DNA from: Agromyces laixinhei
GTDB lineage: Bacteria > Actinomycetota > Actinomycetes > Actinomycetales > Microbacteriaceae
Direction: 5' to 3'
Assembly: GCF_006337065.1 (NCBI RefSeq)
Contig: NZ_CP040872.1
Span: forward strand, 3,162,001-3,226,000
Length of the DNA stretch: 64,000 bases
Below the pieces are notes generated by a model. The model did no database searches. It saw only the letters and a list, made by a program, of their open reading frames with translations, and was not told where the DNA came from. The position numbers and the translations under genes are program-made. Numbering within the stretch: the stretch's first letter is position 1; every line of letters begins with the position of its first letter. Of the stretch, positions 8,186 to 15,891 are shown piece by piece.

Positions 8186-9070
8186 CTACGTGATCGAACG
8201 CAGCGCGTACTGGCGCACGCGCACGAAGCGCGTCGCGGCGCACGTCGACAACAGGGGTTCGGAGCGGGTCTCCTCCAGCTCGACCACGATGTCGCCGCCT
8301 GCGCCGCTCGCGAGCCGAACGCGCCAGCCGGCGTCGGCGGCCTCCTCGGCGATCGGCGCGAACGACCCGATCCGATCGTCGCCCCACGCCTCGCGCGCGA
8401 AGTGCTGGGCGGCCTGCACCGGATGCGTCAGCGAGCTGCGCCCGCGGTATCGCTCGGGCACGAGACGCCCGTCGTCGAAGGCATCGGCGATGCGCACGGG
8501 GTCGCCGTCGTCTGCGTAGCCGTAGTAGAGCCCGTGCGGAAAGACCACCATGGTGCCGGCGAAGCGGTCGCCGCCGAGATGCGAGCACTCCCAGGCCTCG
8601 TCGGGGCGAGCCTCGGCGAGCGCGGTGATCACCCGGCGACCGCGCACGGCGCAGCACTGGTCGTGCCTGGCATGAGTGCAGACGCAATAGACGGGCCGTG
8701 TCGATGGGGTGCCGGTGGATCCGTCGAGCGGCACGTCGAGCAATGCCGCGGCATCCGCCGCCTCTCCCCACACGACGCTCTCGCGACCGGGCCGCGAATC
8801 GACGATCGCCCACCGCTGCGCGGCCGGAGTGCGGCGCCGGCCGGTGCGGCGGATCGCGAGGGGTCGCATGCCGGCCGCCTCGATGCGCCGCACCAGGGCG
8901 CGACCGAGTTCTCGGTCGAACGGCTCGTCGAGCAGCGCGTTCTGGCCCCAGCTTCCCACCACCTCGATGAGGAACCAGCGCAAGCCGCGCGGGCCGGTGC
9001 CGACGAGCGGATCGTTCCGCTCTCGGGCGCGATCGCTGCACGGCGCCCAGTGCTCGGCCGCCAGTGTCAC
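8186..9070 (-). CDS. Sucrase/ferredoxin-like family protein (thioredoxin-like [2Fe-2S] candidate)
   Basis: This 294-aa protein shows the Suc_Fer-like family signature VYCVCTHARHDQCCAVRGR (Cys129, 131, 139, 140) followed by ECSHLGGDRFAGTMVVFPHG (Cys162, His164). These conserved Cys/His residues suggest an iron-sulfur site in a thioredoxin-like fold. The family name is historical and does not imply sucrose cleavage. Its start overlaps the stop of the upstream JmjC gene by 4 bp (ATGA, 9067-9070), so it is the third gene of a coupled operon: repeat peptide, JmjC oxygenase, this protein. I infer that it could supply electrons or act in the same modification pathway; no direct evidence exists in the sequence. 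Confidence 0.85.
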   Translation of the reverse strand: MTLAAEHWAPCSDRARERNDPLVGTGPRGLRWFLIEVVGSWGQNALLDEPFDRELGRALVRRIEAAGMRPLAIRRTGRRRTPAAQRWAIVDSRPGRESVVWGEAADAAALLDVPLDGSTGTPSTRPVYCVCTHARHDQCCAVRGRRVITALAEARPDEAWECSHLGGDRFAGTMVVFPHGLYYGYADDGDPVRIADAFDDGRLVPERYRGRSSLTHPVQAAQHFAREAWGDDRIGSFAPIAEEAADAGWRVRLASGAGGDIVVELEETRSEPLLSTCAATRFVRVRQYALRSIT

Positions 9071-10302
9071 GCCGGAGCCACCACGAAGCCCTCGCGCACG
9101 AGCCGGCGCACGACGACGACCGCGCTCTCGGCGTCGAGCCCCGGCAGCTCGTCAGCCGAGACGGTATCGCCCGTTGCGAGCCGGAGCACGGCCGGCTCCG
9201 CCTCGACCGGAAGCGACAGCGTCTTCGTGCGCGCCACGATGCGCACCCGGTCGTCGATCGTCGTGACGCGAACCGGCAGCGACTCGCGCCACCGCACGGG
9301 CGTCGACCCGTCCAGCGCTGCGAGCGCCTCGACGGTCGCGAGCGGCGCGACCGGTTCTGCGCGGGTCTCGGCGCCGAAGCGAGCACTGAGCACGGCGACC
9401 GGCCGCGAGGCATCCGTCTGCTGCAGTGTCTCGACGAGCGCCTGCACCGTCTGCGCGACGATCGGCGCGAGCGCCTCGGAGTCGTGCAGGTCGAGGCCGA
9501 GCGGCAGCGACGCGCGCAACTCGGCGTTGTCGCCGAGTTGCCGGAGCAGTGCGTCGGCGAGGTCGGCGCGCGTGTAGGCGGCCATGCCGATGGTCAGGTG
9601 CACGGATGTCGCGCCGAGCGCCGTCGCCGAATGGATCCATCCGCGCGGCAGGTACAGCGCGTCTCCGGGTCGCAGCACCGCGTCGATCTCTGGTTCGCCC
9701 GTGGCCGCGCGTGCGACGGCGGCTCGGTGCTGGTCCCACGGCTGGCTGCGCAGCGGGTCGACCAGCACCGGCGCGTGGATGCGCCAGTGCTTCTCGCCCG
9801 AGATCTGCAGCACGAACACGTCGTGGGTGTCGTAGTGCGGGTCGAATCCCCGCGACGACGGCGGGGTGACGTAGGCGTTCACCTGCGCCGGGTGCCCGAG
9901 GTCGTCGACGAGTTCGCGCGTGAAGTCGATGATCGGCGGCCACAGCCGGTGCAGCCCCTGCAACACGATCGTCGCGCCGCCCGCGAACTCGGCGAGCACC
10001 TTGTCGCTCGAGACCTGGTCGGGGATCTCGGCGCCGAAGCCGCCCGACGCGGTGTAGTCGGACGCCGAGAGCACCGAGCCCTCGTTCGCCATGCGGATGA
10101 ACGGGGTGCGCACCCCGCGCCGCGTGACGAGTTCGTCGACGGCGGCTGCAGAGAAGAGGTCGCCGAAGCCGCGCTCGAGGTCGGCGGCCGTGGAGAGCAA
10201 CGGCTCGCGGCCCCAGTACCGCAGGCCGAATTCGTCAGGCGAGACCCGGATGCAGCGCGAAAGCGCGGGCCGACTGCTCGACCCGCGCTCGTGGCCGGTC
10301 AC
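9067..10302 (-). CDS. JmjC/cupin Fe(II)-2-oxoglutarate oxygenase (ribosomal-oxygenase-like)
   Basis: The 411-aa protein contains a JmjC cupin core with the metal triad His156-x-Asp158 (FDPHYDTHDVF) and distal His224 (LPRGWIHSAT). Between these is the double-stranded helix segment LQISGEKHWRIH. The same layout is found in bacterial YcfD/RoxA and human MINA53/NO66, which hydroxylate Arg or His in ribosomal proteins. A helical/winged C-terminal part follows. The GTG start overlaps the stop of the upstream repeat-peptide gene (10302-10304), and the downstream gene overlaps by ATGA, implying translational coupling of all three. The adjacent peptide, rich in His, Asp and Asn repeats, is an obvious candidate substrate (inference); a ribosomal protein is the alternative. 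Confidence 0.88.
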   Translation of the reverse strand: MTGHERGSSSRPALSRCIRVSPDEFGLRYWGREPLLSTAADLERGFGDLFSAAAVDELVTRRGVRTPFIRMANEGSVLSASDYTASGGFGAEIPDQVSSDKVLAEFAGGATIVLQGLHRLWPPIIDFTRELVDDLGHPAQVNAYVTPPSSRGFDPHYDTHDVFVLQISGEKHWRIHAPVLVDPLRSQPWDQHRAAVARAATGEPEIDAVLRPGDALYLPRGWIHSATALGATSVHLTIGMAAYTRADLADALLRQLGDNAELRASLPLGLDLHDSEALAPIVAQTVQALVETLQQTDASRPVAVLSARFGAETRAEPVAPLATVEALAALDGSTPVRWRESLPVRVTTIDDRVRIVARTKTLSLPVEAEPAVLRLATGDTVSADELPGLDAESAVVVVRRLVREGFVVAPA

Positions 10303-10559
10303 TACGCCGAGCCGTCGGCGCCGCCATCGTGGCCACCGGGGTTCGCACCGCCGTCGGCGGTACCCTCGCCCGCAGCCGCTGATCCGTCGGCGCCGCCATC
10401 GTGGCCGCCGGGGTTGGCGCCGCCGTCGGTAACGCCCTCGCCTTCGGCCGCGGAACCGTCGGCACCACCGTCGTGGCCCGTGGGGTTGGCGCCGCCGTCG
10501 GCAGTGCCTTCGCCCTCGGCGCCAGGCTCGCGGGTGATGTCGTCATCGTTGATCGTCAT
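10302..10559 (-). CDS. 85-aa peptide of three 24-residue Gly/Asp/His repeats; candidate substrate of the JmjC oxygenase
   Basis: The start ATG 10559 has AGAGGAAC upstream. A 13-residue leader-like acidic N-terminus (MTINDDDITREPG) is followed by three near-identical 24-residue units that run exactly to the stop codon. Each has the core DGGANP(T/G)GHDGGADGSA preceded by A(E/A)GEG. The composition (Gly, Ala, Asp, one His and one Asn-Pro per unit, no Cys or aromatic residues) is unlike a folded protein and suggests a repeated substrate or RiPP-like precursor. It is the first gene of the operon with the JmjC oxygenase and Suc_Fer-like protein, with overlapping stop/start codons. I do not recognise a named family. 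The frame continues upstream to 10682 but without an RBS. Confidence 0.75.
   Translation of the reverse strand: MTINDDDITREPGAEGEGTADGGANPTGHDGGADGSAAEGEGVTDGGANPGGHDGGADGSAAAGEGTADGGANPGGHDGGADGSA
10305..10520 (-). repeat. Three tandem 72-bp repeats inside the peptide gene
   Basis: Each unit encodes 24 residues, and the three units fill codons 14-85 of the peptide gene without interruption. Differences are a few substitutions (T/V, A/T, T/G, E/A), so the period is conserved at both DNA and protein level. Confidence 0.85.
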
Positions 10560-10671
10560 GAGAGTTCCTCTCTTCGCCTGCATGCACAGCGTATCGAGCG
10601 CATCTGCTCGGCGGAACGGGTTGACAGGGAAGGGCAGACGAGTGGCTGGGGCATCCGCGTCTCGGAGAAAT

Positions 10672-10682
10672 GTGTAGTACAC
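10672..10682. promoter_or_regulatory. Inverted repeat GTGTAGTACAC before the zinc-ribbon/MarR pair
   Basis: GTGTA-G-TACAC is a perfect 5-bp palindrome 10 bp upstream of the GTG at 10692, in the intergenic region shared with the divergent repeat-peptide operon. Its position over the likely promoter fits autoregulation by the MarR-type protein encoded second in the operon (inference). Confidence 0.45.
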
Positions 10683-10691
10683 TAACTATTC

Positions 10692-10928
10692 GTGCCCAAT
10701 GAAATGAATCCGTTCGCCGGCCGCCGGGGGTTCTGGAACCGGCTGAACCGCATCGTCTACACGTTCACCGGCCCCGCCCAAGTGGGCATCGGGCATGGCA
10801 AGACCGAGGCGCCCTACGAGCCGCCCGCGAATCCCAGGTGTCCGATCTGCGGCCGGCCGATGGCAGACCACGTCGTGCAGCGCGGTGACGCCAACTCGCC
10901 CACGCACCTGATCTGCCCCGGCCGATGA
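10692..10928 (+). CDS. Small zinc-ribbon protein (78 aa)
   Basis: A short basic N-terminus (NPFAGRRGFWNRLNRIVYTF) with a Pro-rich linker leads to CPICGRPM...HLICPGR. The C-x2-C plus the later Cys and His residues could bind one zinc. It starts with GTG at 10692, with an in-frame ATG at 10704; neither has a convincing RBS, so leaderless translation is possible. Its last codons overlap the MarR gene by ATGA (10925-10928), implying co-translation. Function unknown; a co-factor or partner of the regulator is a guess. Confidence 0.8.
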   Translation: MPNEMNPFAGRRGFWNRLNRIVYTFTGPAQVGIGHGKTEAPYEPPANPRCPICGRPMADHVVQRGDANSPTHLICPGR

Positions 10929-11395
10929 GCGAGACGACGAGCGGGTCCCAGGTCACGACCGGCGACCTGCTGCAACTGGATCAGCAGGTGTGCTTCGCGC
11001 TCGCGGTGGCATCCCGCAACGTGATCGCCCTCTACCGCCCGGTGCTCGAACCGCTCGGGCTGACGCACCCGCAGTACCTCGTCATGCTCGCACTCTGGGA
11101 GCAGAGCCCGCGCACCCTCGGCGGGCTCGGCGCGGAGTTGATGCTCGAGTCCGCGACGCTGACCCCGATCGTGAAGCGCCTCGAGTCCGCGGGCTTCGTC
11201 ACGCGAGCACGCAGCACGACCGACGAACGAGCACTCTCGATCGAACTCACCGATACCGGGCGGGCGCTTCGCGCCGAATGCCTCGCGGTGCCGCCGCAGA
11301 TCATCGAACGACTCGGACTGCCGGTCGACGAGCTCGAGCGCACGCGCGACGCGCTGCACCGGCTGATCGCCGCCGCGCATCCGCGCGCGAACTGA
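10925..11395 (+). CDS. MarR-family redox regulator, OhrR-like
   Basis: The 156-aa protein carries the OhrR-type N-terminal signature LDQQVCFAL...YRPVLEPLGLTHPQYLVML, with Cys23 at the peroxide-sensing position. The winged helix follows (LESATLTPIVKRLESAGFV, RSTTDERALSIELT). OhrR proteins release DNA when this Cys is oxidised by organic hydroperoxides. The usual partner ohr is not seen nearby; instead the gene is coupled to a zinc-ribbon peptide. GTGTAGTACAC upstream may be its operator. Confidence 0.88.
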   Translation: MSETTSGSQVTTGDLLQLDQQVCFALAVASRNVIALYRPVLEPLGLTHPQYLVMLALWEQSPRTLGGLGAELMLESATLTPIVKRLESAGFVTRARSTTDERALSIELTDTGRALRAECLAVPPQIIERLGLPVDELERTRDALHRLIAAAHPRAN

Positions 11396-11422
11396 GCGCG
11401 GGGGCGATCCGGGCGGGCGACC

Positions 11423-11902
11423 TTACGAGATGGAACGCACGATGAGCGTGTGCACTTCGCCCGCGAACTGATCGACTGGTCCGTCAACGATCAGCGCCGG
11501 GGCGACCGTCGTGATCGGCAGCACTGCCACCGCCGACGACCCGCCGCCGGCGGCCCGGCGCCACCCGGCGATCTGCTCCGCCGACGCGGCGTAGACGATG
11601 CGGCCGAGGCCCGCCCACGCATGCGCTGCCGAGCACATCGCGCAATGCTCCCCCGACGTGTACACGGTTGCCGCCGATCGTTCTTCGGGCGTGAGATGCG
11701 CGACGGCCCAGCGAACGATCTCGAGTTCCGGATGCCGCGTCGGGTCGCCGGTGCTCTCTTCGCGGTTGCGATCGGCGAACCGTTCGGCGCCGGCGGCATC
11801 GACGAGCACCGATCCGAACGGTTCGTCGCCCGAGTCGACCGCCTCCCTCGCGAGCCCGATCGCCCGGCGCAGGTGGATGAGGTCGTTCTTCGAGATCGCC
11901 AT
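11423..11902 (-). CDS. Nucleoside/guanine deaminase-family protein
   Basis: The 159-aa protein shows the cytidine-deaminase-fold zinc signature: RHPELE (His57 ligand, Glu59 proton shuttle) and SGEHCAMC (Cys87, Cys90). The sequence FGSVLVD near residue 30 is typical of guanine/tRNA-adenosine deaminase relatives. Substrate is uncertain: a soluble purine deaminase is more likely than TadA, given the context and C-terminus. It converges on the MarR gene and has 15 bp before the LysR gene stop. Confidence 0.87.
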   Translation of the reverse strand: MAISKNDLIHLRRAIGLAREAVDSGDEPFGSVLVDAAGAERFADRNREESTGDPTRHPELEIVRWAVAHLTPEERSAATVYTSGEHCAMCSAAHAWAGLGRIVYAASAEQIAGWRRAAGGGSSAVAVLPITTVAPALIVDGPVDQFAGEVHTLIVRSIS

Positions 11903-11917
11903 TCCACGAGTCTGGCC

Positions 11918-12877
11918 TCAACGGGCCGCAGTCGTCGCGCCGGCGAGCCGCATGGTCGCGCCGGCCCTCGCCGCGAACGCGGTGGCGCTCGCGGTGATCG
12001 TGTGCCGCATGACGTCGACCGCCGCGGCCGGTGCGACGTCGGCGGGGCGGGCGACGCTGATCGTGCGCTCGAGCGGCCTCCGCCCGGGCGCCGTCGCCGC
12101 GAGCCGCACCGATCGCAGCCCGGGGCGATCGATGAGCACCATCGCGGGCACGATCGCGACCCCGAGCCCGCGTTCGACGAAGCGCAGCACGGCATCCATC
12201 TCGGCACCCTCGAGCACCGCTTCAGGTGTCAGATCGGCGGCGGCGAAGGCGGCATCGGTGGCCCTGCGCAGGTCATAGCTCGAGCTGAAGACGATCTGCG
12301 GCAGCGCCGCGACATCCGCGAACTCGATGGTGTCACCGGACGTGACGGGCGGCCTGTCGGCCGAGGAGATCACCACGAGCTCTTCGACGAGCAAGGGCGT
12401 CACGGTGAATCGTTCGGCCGGCACGGCATCCGTCGTCGTGATCAGTGCCAGGTCGAGTTCGCCGCCGGCGAGTTCGTCGAGTAGTCGGCGCGACCCCTGT
12501 TCGGAGAGGTGCAGTTCGATGGCCGGATGCTCCGCATGGAAAGCGCTGAGCACCTCGGCGACGAGGCTGATGCACAGGGTGGGCGTCGCGCCGAGTCGCA
12601 CCCGGCCGCGCTCGAGACCGGCGAGTTCGGCCAATTCGCGCCGGACTGATTCGGCGTCGGCGAGCATGCGGCGCGCGAGCGGCAGCAGAGACTCCCCGGC
12701 GATCGTCAGCGTGCTGCCGCCCCGGGCACGATGGAACAGCTGGGTACCGAGATCGTGTTCGAGCGCGGCGATCTGGCGGCTCAGCGAGGGCTGGGCGAGG
12801 TAGAGCTCTTCGGCGGCGCGGGTGAAGTTGCCGAACCGGGCCACCTCGACGAAGCTGCGCAGCTGCTCGAGATTCAT
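11918..12877 (-). CDS. LysR-family transcriptional regulator
   Basis: This 319-aa protein begins MNLEQLRSFVEVARFGNFTR, with a classic LysR helix-turn-helix (LYLAQPSLSRQIAALEHDLG) and an effector-binding domain from about residue 90. It is divergent from the FAD-dependent reductase gene with 77 bp between the starts, so that gene is the likely target. The effector is unknown. C-terminal residues after 295 are Ala-rich and poorly conserved-looking. Confidence 0.92.
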   Translation of the reverse strand: MNLEQLRSFVEVARFGNFTRAAEELYLAQPSLSRQIAALEHDLGTQLFHRARGGSTLTIAGESLLPLARRMLADAESVRRELAELAGLERGRVRLGATPTLCISLVAEVLSAFHAEHPAIELHLSEQGSRRLLDELAGGELDLALITTTDAVPAERFTVTPLLVEELVVISSADRPPVTSGDTIEFADVAALPQIVFSSSYDLRRATDAAFAAADLTPEAVLEGAEMDAVLRFVERGLGVAIVPAMVLIDRPGLRSVRLAATAPGRRPLERTISVARPADVAPAAAVDVMRHTITASATAFAARAGATMRLAGATTAAR

Positions 12878-12954
12878 ATCGATAGCCTCCGCGCATCATC
12901 ATAACGTCTTATATGCATTGGAGTAATCCGACGGCCGAACCTAGCGTGGAGCGC

Positions 12955-14748
12955 ATGAGTAGTTCAGGCAGCACCGCTTCAGGCAGCACCGCTTCAGGCA
13001 GCACCGCTTCAGGCAGCACGACGTCAGAGCGCCAGATCTCTACGACCGTGCTCGTGATCGGCACCGGTGGATCAGGCCTGCGCGCCGCGATCGAACTCGC
13101 CGAGGCGGGCGTCGACGTGCTCGCCCTCGGCAAGCGCCCGAAATCCGACGCCCACACCTCGCTCGCGGCCGGCGGCATCAACGCCGCCCTCGCCACGATG
13201 GATGCCGACGACAGCTGGCAGCAGCACGCCGCCGACACCCTGAAAGAGAGTTACCTGCTCGCGAACCCGCACACGGTGGAGATCGTCACCTCTGGTGCGG
13301 CCCGCGGCATCGAAGACCTCGAGCGCTACGGCATGCCGTTCGCCCGCGAAGACGACGGCCGCATCTCGCAGCGATTCTTCGGCGCCCACTCCTACCGCCG
13401 CACGGCGTTCGCGGGCGACTACACGGGGCTCGAGATCCAGCGCACCCTCGTCAACCGGGCCGCGCAACTCGACGTGCCGATCCTCGACACGGTCTACGTG
13501 ACCCGCATCCTCGTGAACGACGACGGCGCGGTCTTCGGCGCCTACGGCTTCGACCTCGACGACGGCACGCGCTACCTCATCCACGCCGATGCCGTGATCC
13601 TCGCCGCGGGCGGCCACACCCGCATCTGGCGGCGCACCTCGTCACGGCGCGACGAGAACACCGGCGACTCGTTCCGCCTCGCCGTCGAGGCCGGCGGGCG
13701 CCTCCGCGACCCGGAGCTCGTGCAGTTCCACCCGTCGGGCATCATCGAGCCCGAGAACGCGGCCGGCACCCTCATCAGCGAGGCGGCACGCGGCGAGGGC
13801 GGCATCCTCACCAATGGCCTCGGCGAGCGCTTCATGCACAAGTACGACCCCGAGCGACTCGAGCTCTCCACGCGCGACCGCGTGGCGCTGGCCTGCTACA
13901 CCGAAATCAAGGAGGGGCGCGGAACCCCCAATGGCGGTGTCTGGCTGGATGTCTCGCACCTTCCCCGTGAGACGATCATGCAGCGCCTCCCCCGCGTCTA
14001 CCAGACCATGCTCGAGCTGCAGATGCTCGACATCACGAAGCAGCCGATCGAGATCGCGCCGACCGCGCACTATTCGATGGGCGGCGTGTGGGTGCGACCA
14101 GACGACCACGGCACGGATGTCCCCGGGCTCTACGCCATCGGCGAGGCATCCAGCGGCCTGCACGGCGCCAACCGACTCGGCGGCAACTCGCTCATCGAAC
14201 TGCTCGTCTTCGGACGCATCGTGGGCCGGGCTGCTGCGGCCTACGCCGGCTCGTTGGACACGCAGCGGCGCTCGGCCGACGCGGTGCAGGCGGCGCGCGA
14301 CGAGATCGACGAGCTCCTCGCATCCGACGGGCCCGAGAACGTGCGCGCCCTGCAGCGCGCGATCCGCGACACCATGACCGAGCATGCCGGCGTCGTGCGC
14401 GACGAGCAGGGGCTCCTCACCGGGCTCGCCGAGCTCGACGCCATCGAGGCCCGCATGGCGGATGTCGGCGTGCATCCCGACATCGCCGGGTACCAGGATC
14501 TCGCGCACGCCTTCGATCTGAAGTCGGCCGCGCTCGCTGCCCGAGCCACGATGTCGGCCGCATTGGAGCGCCGCGAGACCCGCGGCTGCCACAACCGCAG
14601 CGACCACCCCAAGACGGATGATTCGCTGCAGGTGAACCTGGTCTGGTCGCCCTCGGCCGGGGTGACCCGCGAGGAGATCCCACCCATCCCCGAGGAGATC
14701 GCCGCGCTCATGCGTGAGGTCTCGGTGGCGGGCAAGCTCGTGGAGTAG
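12955..14748 (+). CDS. FAD-dependent succinate dehydrogenase/fumarate reductase-type flavoprotein (aspartate-oxidase-like)
   Basis: After a Gly/Ser/Thr-rich tail the 597-aa protein has a dinucleotide-binding motif (VLVIGTGGSGLRAAIELAEAG), the HTSLAAGGINAAL region and the catalytic-arginine segment EAARGEGG. It also has HYSMGGVWV and a C-terminal domain with NLVW. This matches SdhA/FrdA/NadB relatives. No iron-sulfur or cytochrome subunit is adjacent, so it may be a soluble oxidase/reductase of an unknown dicarboxylate or similar substrate. ATG 12955 is preferred (GTGGAGCGC just upstream) over ATG 12913. Its 3' end overlaps the convergent WYL gene by about 40 bp. Confidence 0.9.
   Translation: MSSSGSTASGSTASGSTASGSTTSERQISTTVLVIGTGGSGLRAAIELAEAGVDVLALGKRPKSDAHTSLAAGGINAALATMDADDSWQQHAADTLKESYLLANPHTVEIVTSGAARGIEDLERYGMPFAREDDGRISQRFFGAHSYRRTAFAGDYTGLEIQRTLVNRAAQLDVPILDTVYVTRILVNDDGAVFGAYGFDLDDGTRYLIHADAVILAAGGHTRIWRRTSSRRDENTGDSFRLAVEAGGRLRDPELVQFHPSGIIEPENAAGTLISEAARGEGGILTNGLGERFMHKYDPERLELSTRDRVALACYTEIKEGRGTPNGGVWLDVSHLPRETIMQRLPRVYQTMLELQMLDITKQPIEIAPTAHYSMGGVWVRPDDHGTDVPGLYAIGEASSGLHGANRLGGNSLIELLVFGRIVGRAAAAYAGSLDTQRRSADAVQAARDEIDELLASDGPENVRALQRAIRDTMTEHAGVVRDEQGLLTGLAELDAIEARMADVGVHPDIAGYQDLAHAFDLKSAALAARATMSAALERRETRGCHNRSDHPKTDDSLQVNLVWSPSAGVTREEIPPIPEEIAALMREVSVAGKLVE
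12964..13023 (+). repeat. 15-bp tandem repeat encoding SGSTA at the flavoprotein N-terminus
   Basis: Three perfect copies and one imperfect copy of TCAGGCAGCACCGCT follow the start codon, giving a flexible SGSTA-type tail before the FAD domain. The copy number is a multiple of whole codons, so length variation would not change frame. Confidence 0.85.
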
Positions 14749-15769
14749 CGACGAGGGCTGCTCGCCCCACGTCAGCTGTCACGACCGCTGGGATCGCGAA
14801 CCTCGATTCGTCGTAGCGATGGGCGAGGGCGGCTGCGCGCTCATGCAGGGCGTCACGCAACGCGTCTGGGGCGAGGGCCTCGGCGTCGGTGTCGAGCTGC
14901 CACACCGCCCATACCGCGTGCCGGAGATCCTCGAAGGTCACGTTCAGCCGAACCCAGCCGTCGGCTTCGGGTTCCTCCGCCCGAACGGCACGTGCGGTGT
15001 TCAGCAGCTCTTCTCGGCGCCCGGGCGCGACTCTGACCAGCACCGGGATGTGATCTTCCGAGAGGAAGCGCGCGCTGCGTTCGGCCCAGATGCGATCGAG
15101 GTCGACCTGGCCCGGGCGTTCGGCAGGTTCGGGGAGTTCTTCGGCCTCCAGCATCCGCGACAGTCGGTAGGTGCGGTCCTCACCGGACTTGGCCGCCAAC
15201 AGGTAGGTGCGGTCACGAACGGTGACCAGGCCGATCGGGTCCACGGCGTGCCAGCGCGGCGTCGTGTCTGGTGCGGCGTAGTGGAATCGCAGCTTGCGCC
15301 CCCTGAGCACCGCACCGCGGGCCGTCTTCATCACCGTGCCGACCACCTCCTCGGCGACGAGTCGACGCGAGAGCAGATCGGTCTTCGGCTCGACGAGGAA
15401 CCGCTGGGCGGCGTCGCCCACGCTGGCCCGATGGCCTTCGGGCAGGGCATCGACGATCTTGCGCATGGCCGAGGCGAGCGCCGTACCGAGGCCGAACGCC
15501 TGTTCCGCGCGCCCCGACCCAGCGGTCAGGAGGGCCAGGCCCTCGTCGTGGTTCAGCCCGGCGAGCTCGGTGCGGAAGCCGGGCAGCAGCGAGAAGCCGC
15601 CATGTCGGCCGCGGTCGGCGTAGACCGGAACGCCTGCAGTGGACAATGCGTCGATGTCGCGCAGCACGGTGCGAACCGACACTTCCAGCTCGGCGGCCAG
15701 CTCACCCGCGGTCATCCGCCCGCGCTGGCGGAGCAGCAGCGCCAGCGAGACCAACCGATCGGCACGCAT
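14708..15769 (-). CDS. WYL-domain transcriptional regulator (YafY/DeoR-like)
   Basis: The 353-aa protein begins MRADRLVSLALLLRQRGRMT and has a DeoR-type HTH (residues 1-60, TAGELAAELEVSVRTVLRDI). A WYL ligand-sensing domain follows (about 140-210, LRFHYAA...VDPIGLVTVRDRTYLLA) and a C-terminal WCX-like region. It is divergent from a RidA gene, with a strong palindrome between them that is the probable operator for both. Start 15769 was chosen from the conserved N-terminus; the RBS is weak. The 3' end overlaps the convergent flavoprotein gene. Confidence 0.9.
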   Translation of the reverse strand: MRADRLVSLALLLRQRGRMTAGELAAELEVSVRTVLRDIDALSTAGVPVYADRGRHGGFSLLPGFRTELAGLNHDEGLALLTAGSGRAEQAFGLGTALASAMRKIVDALPEGHRASVGDAAQRFLVEPKTDLLSRRLVAEEVVGTVMKTARGAVLRGRKLRFHYAAPDTTPRWHAVDPIGLVTVRDRTYLLAAKSGEDRTYRLSRMLEAEELPEPAERPGQVDLDRIWAERSARFLSEDHIPVLVRVAPGRREELLNTARAVRAEEPEADGWVRLNVTFEDLRHAVWAVWQLDTDAEALAPDALRDALHERAAALAHRYDESRFAIPAVVTADVGRAALVATPRACPPPRPHA

Positions 15770-15790
15770 GGTTCCATTCTCGCAAACAAA

Positions 15791-15809
15791 CACGACACAA
15801 GGTGTCGTG
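15791..15809. promoter_or_regulatory. Palindromic operator between WYL regulator and RidA gene
   Basis: CACGACACAAGGTGTCGTG is an 8+8 bp perfect inverted repeat with a 3-bp centre, flanked by outer GCAAA and TTTGC arms. It lies 22 bp upstream of the regulator start and about 80 bp upstream of ridA. Such ACGACAC-type palindromes are common for YafY/WYL repressors (general knowledge), so autoregulation is likely. Confidence 0.65.
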
Positions 15810-15891
15810 ATTTGCGGGAAGGCTGGTCTCACGTGGCGTCGAAGACGGCGACAACAGACCCGCCGCAGAGCAGGCGCGTGCAACGATTGGA

